NCBI GenBank assembly: GCA_936940865.1
Contig: CAKZJB010000024.1
Coordinates: forward strand, 1-34,476
Direction of reading: 5' to 3'
Length of the DNA: 34,476 nt
Origin: an uncultured Asticcacaulis sp.
Lineage (GTDB): Bacteria; Pseudomonadota; Alphaproteobacteria; Caulobacterales; Caulobacteraceae
In this document: positions 15,578-24,700 of the stretch, piece by piece
How positions within the stretch are numbered: the first letter of the stretch is position 1
Layout: each line of letters opens with the position of its first letter
Position numbers and translations under genes: made by a program
Notes under the pieces: generated by a model
Told to the model about the DNA's origin: nothing
What the model saw: the letters and a program-made list of their open reading frames with translations, nothing else
The model's database searches: none

Positions 15578-16083
15578 CCGACGCCGCCCTCGCCTTCGCG
15601 CCCGACGAAAGACAACATGCGCGGCTGGCCCGCTTCCGGCGCCATGTCCGCCAGCACGGCGAACTTTCCCGTATCGGGATAATCGCACAGGTCGACCTGT
15701 TCGCGCGTGCTGACCGCCAGGAATTTCAGCTCCATCGCGCCGGTATTGACGAACTGGTGGGCGCTGTCCCTGCCGCCGGGCGGACACGATACCAGGTCGC
15801 CGGCGCGGACGGGATAGGTGTCGCGGCCCAGCCGCAACTGCCCCTCGCCCTCCAGGATAAAGAACATCTCTTCGGTGGTCTGGTGGTTATGCAGGGGAAA
15901 GGCGCGCTTGCCCGGTGGGATCGCCGTGACGTTGAACCCCAGCTTTTTTGCCCCCATCTGGCGCGACACCAGGGCGGCGCGGGCGTCGTAACGGTCGGCG
16001 GCGGGGCCGGTCGGCGCGAACTGCGGCGGGCGGGGCTGAAGCTCGAGGTCGTGGATGTTGACGATGTTTTTCGGCCGGTCCAT
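15559..16083 (-). CDS. Cupin-domain protein
   Basis: The 174-residue protein has one cupin beta-barrel. Cupin motif 1 reads FPLHNHQTTEEMFFILEGEG with metal ligands His65, His67 and a Glu at 71/72. Motif 2 includes GDLVSCPPGG and His109 in DSAHQFVN. The family includes dioxygenases, isomerases and sugar-binding regulators; the sequence does not decide among them. ATG 16083 is preceded by GGAGAT six bases upstream, better than an in-frame ATG at 16134. No clear operon link: smpB ends 64 bases upstream on the same strand. Confidence 0.88.
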   Translation of the reverse strand: MDRPKNIVNIHDLELQPRPPQFAPTGPAADRYDARAALVSRQMGAKKLGFNVTAIPPGKRAFPLHNHQTTEEMFFILEGEGQLRLGRDTYPVRAGDLVSCPPGGRDSAHQFVNTGAMELKFLAVSTREQVDLCDYPDTGKFAVLADMAPEAGQPRMLSFVGREGEGGVGYWDGE

Positions 16084-16147
16084 GGCAGTATCTCCGCTGT
16101 ATATGCGCGGGCACAATGCATCGCCATCCGGCATAAAATGTCAGTAG

Positions 16148-16621
16148 TTATCCGCGATCCCGCAGCAGGCGCGCCTTGTCGCGCTGCCAGTCGCGCTTGG
16201 CCTCGGTCTCGCGCTTGTCGTGCAGTTTCTTGCCCTTGGCCAGCGCGATCTCGAGCTTCACCGTGCCCTTGTCGTTGAAGTACATCTTTGTCGCGATGAT
16301 GGTCAGGCCCTCGCGCTGGACCGACGCCATCATGCGGTCGATCTCGCGGCGGTGGAGCAGGAGCTTGCGGATCCGGCGCGGCTCGTGATTGAAGCGGTTG
16401 CCCTGGCCGTAGATCGGAATGTCGGCATTGATCAGGGCCAGTTCGTCGCCATTCTCGATCGAGACATAGGATTCGGCGATATTGGCGCGGCCCTGGCGCA
16501 GCGACTTGACCTCGGTCCCGGTCAGCATGATGCCGGCCTCGATGGGATTTTCGAGGAAATAGTCGAAGCGCGCCCGCCGGTTATCGGCGATCACCTTGTA
16601 ATTGGACGGTTGTTCGGCCAC
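16148..16621 (-). CDS. smpB: SsrA-binding protein
   Basis: Binds tmRNA and delivers it to stalled ribosomes for trans-translation. The 157-residue protein opens with [17 protein letters not shown] and continues with [20 protein letters not shown], the diagnostic SmpB core, then [16 protein letters not shown]. It ends in the basic tail ([20 protein letters not shown]) that inserts into the ribosomal decoding channel. The start is GTG 16621-16619, one base after the dapA stop, and gives normal length; the upstream ATG at 16735 lies inside dapA. No tmRNA gene is seen in this window. Confidence 0.96.
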   Translation of the reverse strand: MAEQPSNYKVIADNRRARFDYFLENPIEAGIMLTGTEVKSLRQGRANIAESYVSIENGDELALINADIPIYGQGNRFNHEPRRIRKLLLHRREIDRMMASVQREGLTIIATKMYFNDKGTVKLEIALAKGKKLHDKRETEAKRDWQRDKARLLRDRG

Positions 16622-16622
16622 G

Positions 16623-17531
16623 TCAGGCGGGCTCCATCTCCAGCCCCGCCAGCGCCATGGCAGCGTCGACCAGCGGACGCACCGATTGCGCACACGGCGT
16701 GATCGGCAGGCGGACCTCATCGGTGCACAGGCCAAGCCGGCTCAAGGCATACTTGGTCGGAGACGGCGACGAATCGGCGAACAGCACCTTGTCGAGCGTG
16801 ATCAGGCGATCCTGCCACTGCAGGGCCGAATCGTACGCGCCCTTGGCTGCGGCATTATAGAGCGCGACGCAGGCCTCGGGCGCCACGTTCGACGTAACGG
16901 AAATCACGCCGTGACCGCCGTGGGCCATGTAGCCGAGGAAGGTCGGGTCGTCGCCCGAAATGAAGGCAAACGGCTTTTCGACCGAGATGCGCAACTGGCT
17001 CATGCGCTCCAGGTCGCCGGTGGCGTCCTTGATGCCGACGATGTTCGGCAGTCTGGACAGGCGGACGATGGTGTCGTTCGACAGGTCCACGACCGTGCGG
17101 CCGGGGACATTGTACAGCATCACCGGAATCTCAACGGAATCGTTTATCGCCTTGAAATGCTGATACAAACCTTCCTGCGAGGGCTTGTTGTAATAGGGCG
17201 CGACCACCAGCACGGCATCGGCGCCGACGGCCTTGGCGTGTTCCGACAGCTCGACCGCCTCGGCGGTGTTGTTGGAGCCCGCGCCGGCGATGACCTTCAT
17301 CCGGCCGGCGACCTTTTCGACGCAGAAGCTGACCACGTCCTTGTGCTCCTCGACGCTGAGCGTCGAAGTCTCGCCCGTGGTGCCGACGGGAACGACGCCG
17401 TGGACGCCCGCGGCGACCTGACGCTCAAGCAGCCTCTCGAACGCCGCGAAGTCGACTTCGCCGTTGCGGAAAGGCGTGACCATGGCCGTAATGACGCCAC
17501 GGAAAGCCGGTGTGGTATCTGCGTTACTCAT
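16623..17531 (-). CDS. dapA: 4-hydroxy-tetrahydrodipicolinate synthase
   Basis: Condenses pyruvate and aspartate semialdehyde, the first step specific to lysine/diaminopimelate synthesis. The 302-residue TIM barrel has [17 protein letters not shown] (Thr51/Thr52), MLYNVPGR with Tyr140 and Arg145, and GIKDATGD with the Schiff-base Lys168. A pyruvate/allosteric-type [12 protein letters not shown] follows. ATG 17531 gives the family's usual start. It is directly upstream of smpB with one base between, a pairing common in alphaproteobacteria. It is divergent from slt over a 205-base gap in which I see no clear regulatory element. Confidence 0.97.
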   Translation of the reverse strand: MSNADTTPAFRGVITAMVTPFRNGEVDFAAFERLLERQVAAGVHGVVPVGTTGETSTLSVEEHKDVVSFCVEKVAGRMKVIAGAGSNNTAEAVELSEHAKAVGADAVLVVAPYYNKPSQEGLYQHFKAINDSVEIPVMLYNVPGRTVVDLSNDTIVRLSRLPNIVGIKDATGDLERMSQLRISVEKPFAFISGDDPTFLGYMAHGGHGVISVTSNVAPEACVALYNAAAKGAYDSALQWQDRLITLDKVLFADSSPSPTKYALSRLGLCTDEVRLPITPCAQSVRPLVDAAMALAGLEMEPA

Positions 17532-17736
17532 CCTTAACCAGTCCTGCGCACAAACTTCGCATCCGCCGGCAACCGAAACGTGATCCGGGAGCGAAAGGTG
17601 TGTCTTTTGGTCATCTCTGACCAGCCATAATATGAAAACTAGCCTTAAGCCCGCCGCGCTTTGGCTGCAATGTCTTTATAAAAAGAAACTATGGCCTATA
17701 GTCCCAAGGACAAGGCTGAAGGGATTTTAGCGTACC

Positions 17737-20196
17737 ATGCCGTTCCTCCGTTCCGACCGCTCGCAATCGCAGGCCGAGCCTCAACGCGTGCCCTTGTGGC
17801 GCCGCCACTGGCGCAAGGTCCTGCTTGGCGTCACCGTAAGCGGCGCGGCGCTTGCCGGTCTTGGCTTGGGTCTGGGCGCCCTGGCGCAGGACGACCAGAC
17901 CGCCGGCTTGCCGTCGGCGCCTGTCCCCTACCAGTCCGTTCAGACGCAGCCTTCGGCCACGGCCCAGCCTTATCAGTCGTCGATCCTGTCGCAATCGGAC
18001 CAGGAGACGCTGGCGTCGGCTTTGCAGGCCGTGCGTACGCGCAACTACGCCGCCGCCGATTCGTACAAGTCGAGCCTGTCCGATCCCGTGGCGCGCAAGA
18101 TCGTTACCTGGGCGATCCTCAACGCAGATGGCGGCGATATCTACGGCTTTGCCGGCCTCGATGCGGCGCGCCGCGACCTGTGGGGCTGGCCGCGCGAAAC
18201 CAAGCGCCAGGTCTCCGCCGAAAAGCTTATCGGCATGTCCGGCATGGCGCCGCAGCAGGTCGTCGACTGGTTCAACGGCTCGCCGCCCCAGACGGTCGAG
18301 GGCGCGACAGCCCTGATCACCGCCTATCAAAGCCTCAACCAGATCGACGCGGCCTCTCAGCTGGCCAAGACCTGGTGGCGCACCAAGGTCTTCGATTCGA
18401 TCGCCCAGGCGAACTTTTATTCCGCCTTCAGCCGGTACCTGACGCCGGAGGACAGCGTCGCGCGGCTGAACTGCCTGATGATCAACGTCCAGGACGGTTC
18501 AAGCCAGGCCATTCGCGATCTGACGGCCTATGTCGACGACCATCATCGCGACGTCGCCAATGCCGTGCTGGCCATGCGCACGAACTCGGCTTCGGGCGAC
18601 GCCCTCTATACCCAGGCCCTGGCCGGGGATCCGCATAATCCGGCGCTCGCCTTCGCCCGCGCGCGCTACCTGTCGGGCAAGGGGCTTGAGCCGCTGGGCT
18701 TTCCCCTGCTGGCCGACCTGCCGCCCGCCAGCCTGTCGCCGGAAGCCGCCAGCCAGCTCTATACGCTGCGCCTCGCCTATTTCCGCGCGGCCCTGAAGGC
18801 GCACGACTATCGTGCCGCCTACGACGCCATGAACAATGGCGGTTTCGACAACGGCGAGTCCAAGGCCGAGGCCGAGTTCTTCGCCGGCTGGGTCGCCATG
18901 GTCAAGCTCAGGGACAATGCGGCGGCGATTCAACATTTCCAGGCCCTGGCCTCGGCCGGCACCTCGCCGATCACGCAGGGCCGCGCCAACTACTGGCTCG
19001 GCCGCGCCTATGAGGCACGCAACGACGCTGGCCAGAACGACGCCCAGACGGCGCACGACTATTACGTCAAGGGCAGCCAGTACATCTTTGCCTTCTATGG
19101 TCAGATGGCAGCGGAAAAGGCCGGCGTCACCACGATCACACTGGGCCATGACCCCGTGCCGTCCGACGCCGACCGCGCGCGCTTCGACAATCGCGACCTG
19201 GTCAAGGCGGCGAAAATCCTCGGTTCGATGAACGAGATCGACCTGTTCCGCGCCATCGTGCTCAACCTCGACACCGTCCTGCCGAACGCCGAGGAAGAGG
19301 CGCTGCTGGTCGACCTGACCCAGCGCTACGACAGCCAGGTCATCGCCATGAAGGTCGCCCGCATGTCGATGCAGCGCGGCTTCTACCTGCCGGAACGCGC
19401 CTATCCGCTGCGCGCCGTGCCCGACGTGCCGGCGCCGGAAAAGGCCTTCGTGCTGGCCATCACGCGCCAGGAATCGGGCTTCGACCCCATGGTCAAGTCC
19501 CGCGCCAACGCCCGCGGGATGATGCAACTGATCCCGTCGACCGCGCGTTCGGTGGCGCGGCGCCTGGGGGCTTCCTATTCCGAATCAAGGCTTTATGAGC
19601 CGGACTTCAACATGTCGCTCGGCGCTTATCATCTCGGCGAGCTGGTGACGCGTTTCGACGGCTCCTACATCATGGCGGCCGCCGGCTATAATGCGGGCCC
19701 GAGCCGCATGGGAACCTGGGTCGGCGACTGTGGCGATCCGCGCGGGCCCAATGCCGATTCGCTGAGCTTCATCGAGTGCATGCCGCTGCGGGAAACGCGC
19801 GACTACATGATGCGCGTGACCGAGAACATGCGGATTTATCGCGCCCGGCTGAACGGCGGCACCGCGCCGCTGACGGCCATGGCCGACGTGCAGCGCGGCC
19901 TGCCCGCGCCGATCGGCACGAACAATGATCTCGATGACGGTGGCGACGGTTCGGCCGACATGCCAGACACGGCGATCAACTACCTGGAATACCAGAAGGC
20001 CGAGGCCCAGAATGCCGCCCTGGCCACCAGCCTTTCCCAGGCCGCGGTAAAGGAACCCGTCCGCCCAAAAGCGACAGCCCACGGCAAGGCCGGCAAGACG
20101 ACCAAGGCCAGCCGGGGCAAGAAGGGAACTAAGTCGTCGAAGTCGTCGGGTTCCAGGGGGCATGCCGCCGCCCACGGCAAGAAGCGGAAGCATTGA
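17737..20196 (+). CDS. slt: Soluble lytic murein transglycosylase (Slt70-like)
   Basis: Cleaves the glycan strands of peptidoglycan in the periplasm, producing 1,6-anhydro-muropeptides. The 819-residue protein has a basic N-terminus and a signal/anchor segment (about 29-50), a long alpha-helical superhelix (about 80-560), and a C-terminal goose-lysozyme-like SLT domain. The latter shows ITRQESGFDP with catalytic Glu579, ARGMMQLIPSTA, and AAGYNAGP. After about residue 760 it has a Lys/Ser/Gly/His-rich tail (for example KAGKTTKASRGKKGTK) that is unusual for Slt and might bind anionic polymers. ATG 17737 is the only reasonable start. Convergent with the ABC importer operon. Confidence 0.93.
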   Translation: MPFLRSDRSQSQAEPQRVPLWRRHWRKVLLGVTVSGAALAGLGLGLGALAQDDQTAGLPSAPVPYQSVQTQPSATAQPYQSSILSQSDQETLASALQAVRTRNYAAADSYKSSLSDPVARKIVTWAILNADGGDIYGFAGLDAARRDLWGWPRETKRQVSAEKLIGMSGMAPQQVVDWFNGSPPQTVEGATALITAYQSLNQIDAASQLAKTWWRTKVFDSIAQANFYSAFSRYLTPEDSVARLNCLMINVQDGSSQAIRDLTAYVDDHHRDVANAVLAMRTNSASGDALYTQALAGDPHNPALAFARARYLSGKGLEPLGFPLLADLPPASLSPEAASQLYTLRLAYFRAALKAHDYRAAYDAMNNGGFDNGESKAEAEFFAGWVAMVKLRDNAAAIQHFQALASAGTSPITQGRANYWLGRAYEARNDAGQNDAQTAHDYYVKGSQYIFAFYGQMAAEKAGVTTITLGHDPVPSDADRARFDNRDLVKAAKILGSMNEIDLFRAIVLNLDTVLPNAEEEALLVDLTQRYDSQVIAMKVARMSMQRGFYLPERAYPLRAVPDVPAPEKAFVLAITRQESGFDPMVKSRANARGMMQLIPSTARSVARRLGASYSESRLYEPDFNMSLGAYHLGELVTRFDGSYIMAAAGYNAGPSRMGTWVGDCGDPRGPNADSLSFIECMPLRETRDYMMRVTENMRIYRARLNGGTAPLTAMADVQRGLPAPIGTNNDLDDGGDGSADMPDTAINYLEYQKAEAQNAALATSLSQAAVKEPVRPKATAHGKAGKTTKASRGKKGTKSSKSSGSRGHAAAHGKKRKH

Positions 20197-20223
20197 GCTT
20201 GAGCTCGTCTTGCGGTTTTGAAA

Positions 20224-20258
20224 CTCCCTTCCGTCCCGGTTTGCGGGAGGGAAGGGAG
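20224..20258. terminator. Hairpin between convergent slt and ABC importer operon
   Basis: CTCCCTTCC (20224-20232) pairs with GGAAGGGAG (20250-20258). After one mismatch the stem continues TCCCG/CGGGA around a GTTTG loop. It sits in the 79-base gap between convergent genes, so it probably ends transcription from one or both sides. No strong U-tract is present, which lowers certainty. Confidence 0.55.
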
Positions 20259-20275
20259 CCACCGAATATCGATTG

Positions 20276-21031
20276 TTAAAGAAGCGGCGTCGGGTCGATC
20301 CTGAGCATCCGCGTGCCCTCGTCGCGCACAAGGTCGCCCTTCAGGTTAAACACTTCGCGCAAGTGATAGGATGTAAAGGCTTTTTCCGGCGGACCGGCAG
20401 TGACCAGCTTGCCGCTTTGCATCAACAGGACCTCATCCGCGAACTGCGCCGTCAGGTGAAGGTCGTGCAGGCTGATGACGACGGTCTGCCCCTCCTCGGC
20501 CCTCTGCTTCAGCCGCGTCAGGATGTGGCGCTGCCAGGCCGGGTCGAGCGCGGTCAGGGGTTCGTCGAGTACGAAGATACGAACCGGGCTCAGGAGGACA
20601 CGCGCCAGCAATACGCGCGCCCGTTGCCCGCCGGACAGGCGGAAGACGCCGTGGGTCGCATCGTCCTTCAATCCCAGCGCGTCCAGTTCGGCAAAGGCCT
20701 TTTGCCGCGCCATCTCAGGCGCCAGCTGCTGCAGGCCGAGTGCGGCGATATCGACCGCCGGCAAGTCCCAGGCGATCGTCCGTTCCTGCGGCAGGTAGGC
20801 CAGGCGCTCGGCACGCTGACGCGCATTGAGCCGCGCCACGTCGGCATCGTCGAGGCGGATGTGGCCCTTGGCCAGCGGCAGCAATCCGGCCATGGCCTTG
20901 AGCAATGTTGATTTGCCCGCGCCGTTCGGGCCCGCGACAACGTGCAGCCGGCCGGGCTTGAGCTCAGCCGCCACTGCGTCGACCACCGTGCGGCCGCCTA
21001 AGGAAATGCTGACGGTATCGAGGGTCACCAT
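20276..21031 (-). CDS. FecE/BtuD-type ABC importer ATPase
   Basis: ATP-binding subunit energising uptake of a metal chelate or cobalamin through the permease encoded just upstream. The 251-residue protein has Walker A GPNGAGKST (34-42), Q-loop LPQ (Gln82), ABC signature LSGGQ (132-136), Walker B IFVLDEP (Asp156-Glu157) and the H-loop SLHD. The segment LPQERTIAWDLPAVDIAALG is typical of ATPases that pair with FecCD-type permeases (iron-siderophore, heme, B12). The start is four bases after the permease stop; it is the last gene of the three-gene operon. Confidence 0.93.
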   Translation of the reverse strand: MVTLDTVSISLGGRTVVDAVAAELKPGRLHVVAGPNGAGKSTLLKAMAGLLPLAKGHIRLDDADVARLNARQRAERLAYLPQERTIAWDLPAVDIAALGLQQLAPEMARQKAFAELDALGLKDDATHGVFRLSGGQRARVLLARVLLSPVRIFVLDEPLTALDPAWQRHILTRLKQRAEEGQTVVISLHDLHLTAQFADEVLLMQSGKLVTAGPPEKAFTSYHLREVFNLKGDLVRDEGTRMLRIDPTPLL

Positions 21032-21035
21032 GGCG

Positions 21036-22031
21036 TCAATCCTGCATCCATGAGCGCGCGCTGCGGAAGGCCAGAACAGCGAAGAGCGGCGCGCCGACCA
21101 GCGAGGTCAGGACGCCGAGCTTGAGATCGCCGGTGCCCGGCAGCACGCGCAGCAGCCCGTCGGCAGCCACGGCCATGACGGCGCCCGTCAAGGTTGACGG
21201 CAGGATCAGGCGATACGGATCCTTGATGCCCATGGCGCGGACGAAGTGCGGCGCCGCGAGGCCGACGAAGCCGATAATGCCCGCGACCGCCACCGACAGC
21301 CCGGCCAGCAGGCTGGAGGCCACGACCAGGCCTTGAGTCAGGCGCACCATGTCGACGCCCATGGAGCGCGCCGTTTCCTCGCCGAGCGTCAGGATGCGCA
21401 GGCCCCTGCCCGTCTGCCAGACGAGAAGCCCGCCGACGGCAAGCCCGCCGACGCAGAAGCCCGCGTCCGACCAGGTCCGGTTTTCGACGGAGCCCATGGT
21501 CCAGCCGATGATTTCCGACAGGGTCACCGGCGATGGCGCCAGGTTGAAGACCAGCGCCATCAGGGCGCCGCACAGGGCGCTGATGGCCACGCCAAGCAAA
21601 ATCAACGATTGGCGCTGCGGGAAACGCGACACGAACGCCAGCAGGACGATGGCGACGGCAAGGGCGCCGAGGAGTGCGAACCCTTCGACGGCGAAGGGCA
21701 CGAGGCCAATGCCGAGAACGATGGCGACCGACGCGCCGAGCCCCGCGCCGGCCGATACGCCGAGCAGCCCCGGTTCGGCCAGCGGATTGCGCAGCAGCCC
21801 CTGCATGACCGCGCCGGCCAGGCCCAGCATGGCGCCGACGCCGGCGGCGACAAGCTCTCGCGGCAGACGGATGCCCCAGGCGATCTGGCCGGCTATGGCT
21901 TGCGGATGCACGACGGCGTCGAGCCACATGGCGGGGCTCATGGCGACGTCGCCGAATAGCATCAGTACGATCACCAGGGCCAGGGTCGCGAGCCCGAGAC
22001 AGAGATTGAGGGTGATGCTCGACAGGTGCAT
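21036..22031 (-). CDS. FecCD/BtuC-type ABC importer permease
   Basis: The 331-residue inner membrane permease has about ten membrane segments. It shows family sequences IRLPRELVAAGVGAMLGLAG, GAVMQGLLRNPLAEPGLLGV and GIIGFVGLAAPHFVRAMG, the last being the cytoplasmic region that contacts the ATPase. These are hallmarks of the FecCD family for iron chelates, heme or cobalamin. The ATG (22031-22029) shares one base with the binding-protein stop (TAATG), so translation is coupled. Substrate not determined by sequence. Confidence 0.95.
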   Translation of the reverse strand: MHLSSITLNLCLGLATLALVIVLMLFGDVAMSPAMWLDAVVHPQAIAGQIAWGIRLPRELVAAGVGAMLGLAGAVMQGLLRNPLAEPGLLGVSAGAGLGASVAIVLGIGLVPFAVEGFALLGALAVAIVLLAFVSRFPQRQSLILLGVAISALCGALMALVFNLAPSPVTLSEIIGWTMGSVENRTWSDAGFCVGGLAVGGLLVWQTGRGLRILTLGEETARSMGVDMVRLTQGLVVASSLLAGLSVAVAGIIGFVGLAAPHFVRAMGIKDPYRLILPSTLTGAVMAVAADGLLRVLPGTGDLKLGVLTSLVGAPLFAVLAFRSARSWMQD

Positions 22032-22840
22032 TACTTGACCTCAATCGAATGCGACAGGACCCGAAGGTCGTAGGCGGAGTACCAGCCGCTGCACGCCAGG
22101 GCGCGGCGTGGCAGGGTGAAGTGCGGCGTGGCGGCGATCAGCCGGCTCACCAGCGGATTGCGGCCCGGCGACCGGCGCATCTCGTAGACGTCGTCATAGA
22201 AGCCGAGGGCGAAGACGTCCGGATGCAGGCTCAGGATCACTTCGGGCGACAGGGCGAAGAAGCCCTTGTCCTGGGTTTCCAGCCGGAAAGCCAGTTTGCG
22301 CAGCATCTCGCCGACCATGGTATCGGGCCCGGCGCTGTATCCGCCGGGGGTATAGTAGAGCACGGTGCGGTCGAGCCCGATCGGGCGGATGTCGTCGAGT
22401 GCGGCCTGGAAGCGTTCGGCCTCGGCCTGCGCCCGGGCATCGACGCCCATGGCGTCACCGGCGCGATGAAGCTCGGCCCTGGCCTGATCGAAGGTCGTGA
22501 CGTCGTTGATGGTCACCACCTGGATGCCGTCCTCGCCCAGCATCCGGAGCAGGCGCGCATCGCCGCCCCAGGTGCGCACCACGATGTCGGGCCTGAGCGC
22601 CAGGACGCTTTCGGCATTGGGCCGGATCTGGCGCAGGCCCCTGACACGGTCGCGATAATAGGAGTCGGGCAAGGCGGCCTTGCTGGAGACGGCGGCGATT
22701 TGCTCGCGCGGCACCAGACCCAGGACGTACTGGTCGGCACATTCGTCGAGCGAGACAATACGCGGCGCGGCCGTGACCGGAATTGTTCCGGACAGCAGGA
22801 GGATCAGGGCCGCAAACCCCGTAACCGCCATTGGTCTCAT
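22031..22840 (-). CDS. Periplasmic binding protein of the FecCD-type importer (BtuF-like)
   Basis: The 269-residue exported protein captures the substrate for the downstream permease and ATPase. A signal peptide (about 1-24, ending VTAAP) precedes RIVSLDECADQYVLGLVPRE. The pattern RIVSL...D, LRPDIVVRTWGG and a long connecting helix belong to the helical-backbone (TroA/BtuF/FecB) class. ATG 22840 is used; ATG 22831 is a close alternative, and a longer frame to 22924 adds a non-signal extension. It is divergent from a methyltransferase over 151 bases. A partial B12-box-like match lies 28-43 bases upstream of the start, a weak hint for cobalamin. Confidence 0.9.
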   Translation of the reverse strand: MRPMAVTGFAALILLLSGTIPVTAAPRIVSLDECADQYVLGLVPREQIAAVSSKAALPDSYYRDRVRGLRQIRPNAESVLALRPDIVVRTWGGDARLLRMLGEDGIQVVTINDVTTFDQARAELHRAGDAMGVDARAQAEAERFQAALDDIRPIGLDRTVLYYTPGGYSAGPDTMVGEMLRKLAFRLETQDKGFFALSPEVILSLHPDVFALGFYDDVYEMRRSPGRNPLVSRLIAATPHFTLPRRALACSGWYSAYDLRVLSHSIEVK

Positions 22841-22991
22841 ACGCACTATACTGTTCCGCCCTCTTGGGGCCGGCCTCCCGAGCCTTGGCCTGCGCCAAGC
22901 CATATGTGACTCGCGCCGTTTCACAAAGTGGGTTTTTCGCAGGGGTGATAAAGCGCTTTACGGGGACGTGGACGGGGATTATGCCAAACCC

Positions 22992-23909
22992 ATGATTATT
23001 ACGGATTCCGCCACCACCCTGCGCACGAAACCCTGGGCCGACTACGCCCTGGTCGATTCCGGGAATGGCAAAAAACTCGAACGCTACGGCGACTATCTCG
23101 TTATCCGGCCCGAACCCCAATGCTGGTGGCAACCGAAATACCCCGGTCTCTGGGACAAGGCCGACGCCGTCTTCGATCCTGCCGGTGACGAAGACGAAGG
23201 CCGCTGGACCTTTTCGCGCAAGCCGCCCGAACAATGGCCGCTGTCGTGGGGCGACGTGAAGTTCTACGGCCGCTTCACCAGCTTCCGCCACCTCGCCTTC
23301 TTTCCCGAACAGGCCGCCAACTGGGAATGGCAAAAGGCCGCGATCGAGAAGCGCCCCGGGATGCGCGTGCTCAACCTGTTCGGCTATACGGGCGTGGCCA
23401 GCCTGGTCGCGGCGGCGGCGGGCGCGCGCGTCACCCATGTCGACGCCTCCAAAAAGGCGATCGGCTGGGCGCGCGACAATGCCGTCCTGTCGGAGCTGGC
23501 CGAGGCGCCCATTCGCTGGATCTGCGAGGACGCGCGCAAGTACGTCCAGCGCGAAGTCAAGCGCGGCTCGAAATACGAAGGCATCATCCTCGATCCGCCG
23601 AAATACGGCCGCGGCCCGACGGGCGAGGTCTGGCGGCTGTTCGAGGACCTGCCCGAAATGATAGGGCTGTGTGCGCAACTCCTGTCGGACGACGCGGCCT
23701 TCCTGCTGCTCAACGCCTATGCGGCCCGCGTGTCGGGCCCGGCCCTGGCGCACCTGGTCGGCGAAGCCGTGGGCGTGCGGCGCGGCGGCACGGTCGATCA
23801 CGGCGAACTGACCCTGATCGAGGACCGCAAGCCACCCAAGGGCCAGAAGGCGTCGGAGATCCAGCCGCGCGAGATCGGACTGTCCTTTTTTGCGAGGTGG
23901 CAGGCATGA
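22992..23909 (+). CDS. Class I SAM-dependent methyltransferase (RlmI-like family)
   Basis: The 305-residue Rossmann-fold methyltransferase has the SAM-binding LNLFGYTGVASLVAAAAGA, THVDASKKAIGWARDN, and the catalytic IILDPPKYGRG motif. Its N-terminal half (ADYALVDSGNGKKLERYG, DVKFYGRFTSFRHLAFFPEQ) matches proteins annotated as S-adenosylmethionine-dependent rRNA (cytosine-C5)-type enzymes. The actual target is unverified. ATG 22992 begins the conserved part; the long upstream extension in this frame runs through the binding-protein gene and is not credible. The stop overlaps the next start as ATGA, so it is coupled to a second RNA methyltransferase. Confidence 0.88.
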   Translation: MIITDSATTLRTKPWADYALVDSGNGKKLERYGDYLVIRPEPQCWWQPKYPGLWDKADAVFDPAGDEDEGRWTFSRKPPEQWPLSWGDVKFYGRFTSFRHLAFFPEQAANWEWQKAAIEKRPGMRVLNLFGYTGVASLVAAAAGARVTHVDASKKAIGWARDNAVLSELAEAPIRWICEDARKYVQREVKRGSKYEGIILDPPKYGRGPTGEVWRLFEDLPEMIGLCAQLLSDDAAFLLLNAYAARVSGPALAHLVGEAVGVRRGGTVDHGELTLIEDRKPPKGQKASEIQPREIGLSFFARWQA

Positions 23910-24700
23910 CGATCAAGCCGATCACCTCGCTGACCAACCAGACGGTCAAGGACATCCGGGCGCTCCACATGCGCAAGGAACGCGAAGCCACGGGCCGTTT
24001 CCTGGCCGAGGGGCTCAAGATCATCATCGACGCGCTCGACCAGGGCATCGCGCCGGTCATATTGGTGTACGGCAAGGATGCCGATCATCATCCGCTGCTT
24101 AAGCGGGCCATCGACGCCACGCTTGCGGCCAAGGGCGAGGTTCTTGAAGTAACGCACGAAATTCTTGAAAAAATTTCACGCAAGGACAATCCGCAGATGG
24201 TGGTCGCGGTCTTCGCCCAGCGTGTCAAACGCCTCGAAGATATCGACCCCGACAGCCATGAGGTCTGGGTGGCGCTGGAACAGGTGCGCGACCCCGGCAA
24301 CCTGGGCACCATCATCCGCACGGCCGACGCGGCCGGCGCCGGCGGCGTCATCCTGATCGGTGACTGCGTCGACCCCTTCTCGGTCGAAACCGTGCGCGCC
24401 ACCATGGGCTCGGTCTTCGCCGTCGCGGTGGTGCGCTGTACGCGCGACGAATTCCTGGCGGACCGGGGGCGCTGGACGGGCTCGGTCGTCGGCACGCTTT
24501 TGACCGCCACGCATGACCATCGCTCGGCGCCCTATCGCCGTCCGACCCTGATCGTCATGGGCACCGAACAATCGGGGCTGACGCCGGAGATCGCGGATAC
24601 CTGCGACCTCAATGTTAAAATCCCGATGCGCGGCCGCGCCGACAGCCTCAACCTTTCGGTCGCGACGGGCATCATGATCTACGCGGCCAGCGGCCTGTGA
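23906..24700 (+). CDS. SpoU/TrmH-family RNA 2'-O-methyltransferase
   Basis: The 264-residue knotted (SPOUT) methyltransferase acts on tRNA or rRNA ribose 2'-OH. The N-terminal substrate-binding part has RALHMRKEREATGRFLAEGL. The SpoU motifs follow: motif 1 RDPGNLGTIIRTADAAGAGG, motif 2 VMGTEQSGL, and motif 3 IPMRGRADSLNLSVATGI, which forms the SAM-binding knot. ATG 23906 overlaps the preceding stop (ATGA), with GAGGTGG upstream. Its own stop overlaps the next gene's GTG (GTGA). Which nucleotide it modifies cannot be read from sequence. Confidence 0.93.
   Translation: MTIKPITSLTNQTVKDIRALHMRKEREATGRFLAEGLKIIIDALDQGIAPVILVYGKDADHHPLLKRAIDATLAAKGEVLEVTHEILEKISRKDNPQMVVAVFAQRVKRLEDIDPDSHEVWVALEQVRDPGNLGTIIRTADAAGAGGVILIGDCVDPFSVETVRATMGSVFAVAVVRCTRDEFLADRGRWTGSVVGTLLTATHDHRSAPYRRPTLIVMGTEQSGLTPEIADTCDLNVKIPMRGRADSLNLSVATGIMIYAASGL

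Noticed and set aside
16084-16147. tmRNA gene near smpB
   Set aside because: The gaps around smpB are too short and show no tRNA-like ends or tag frame.
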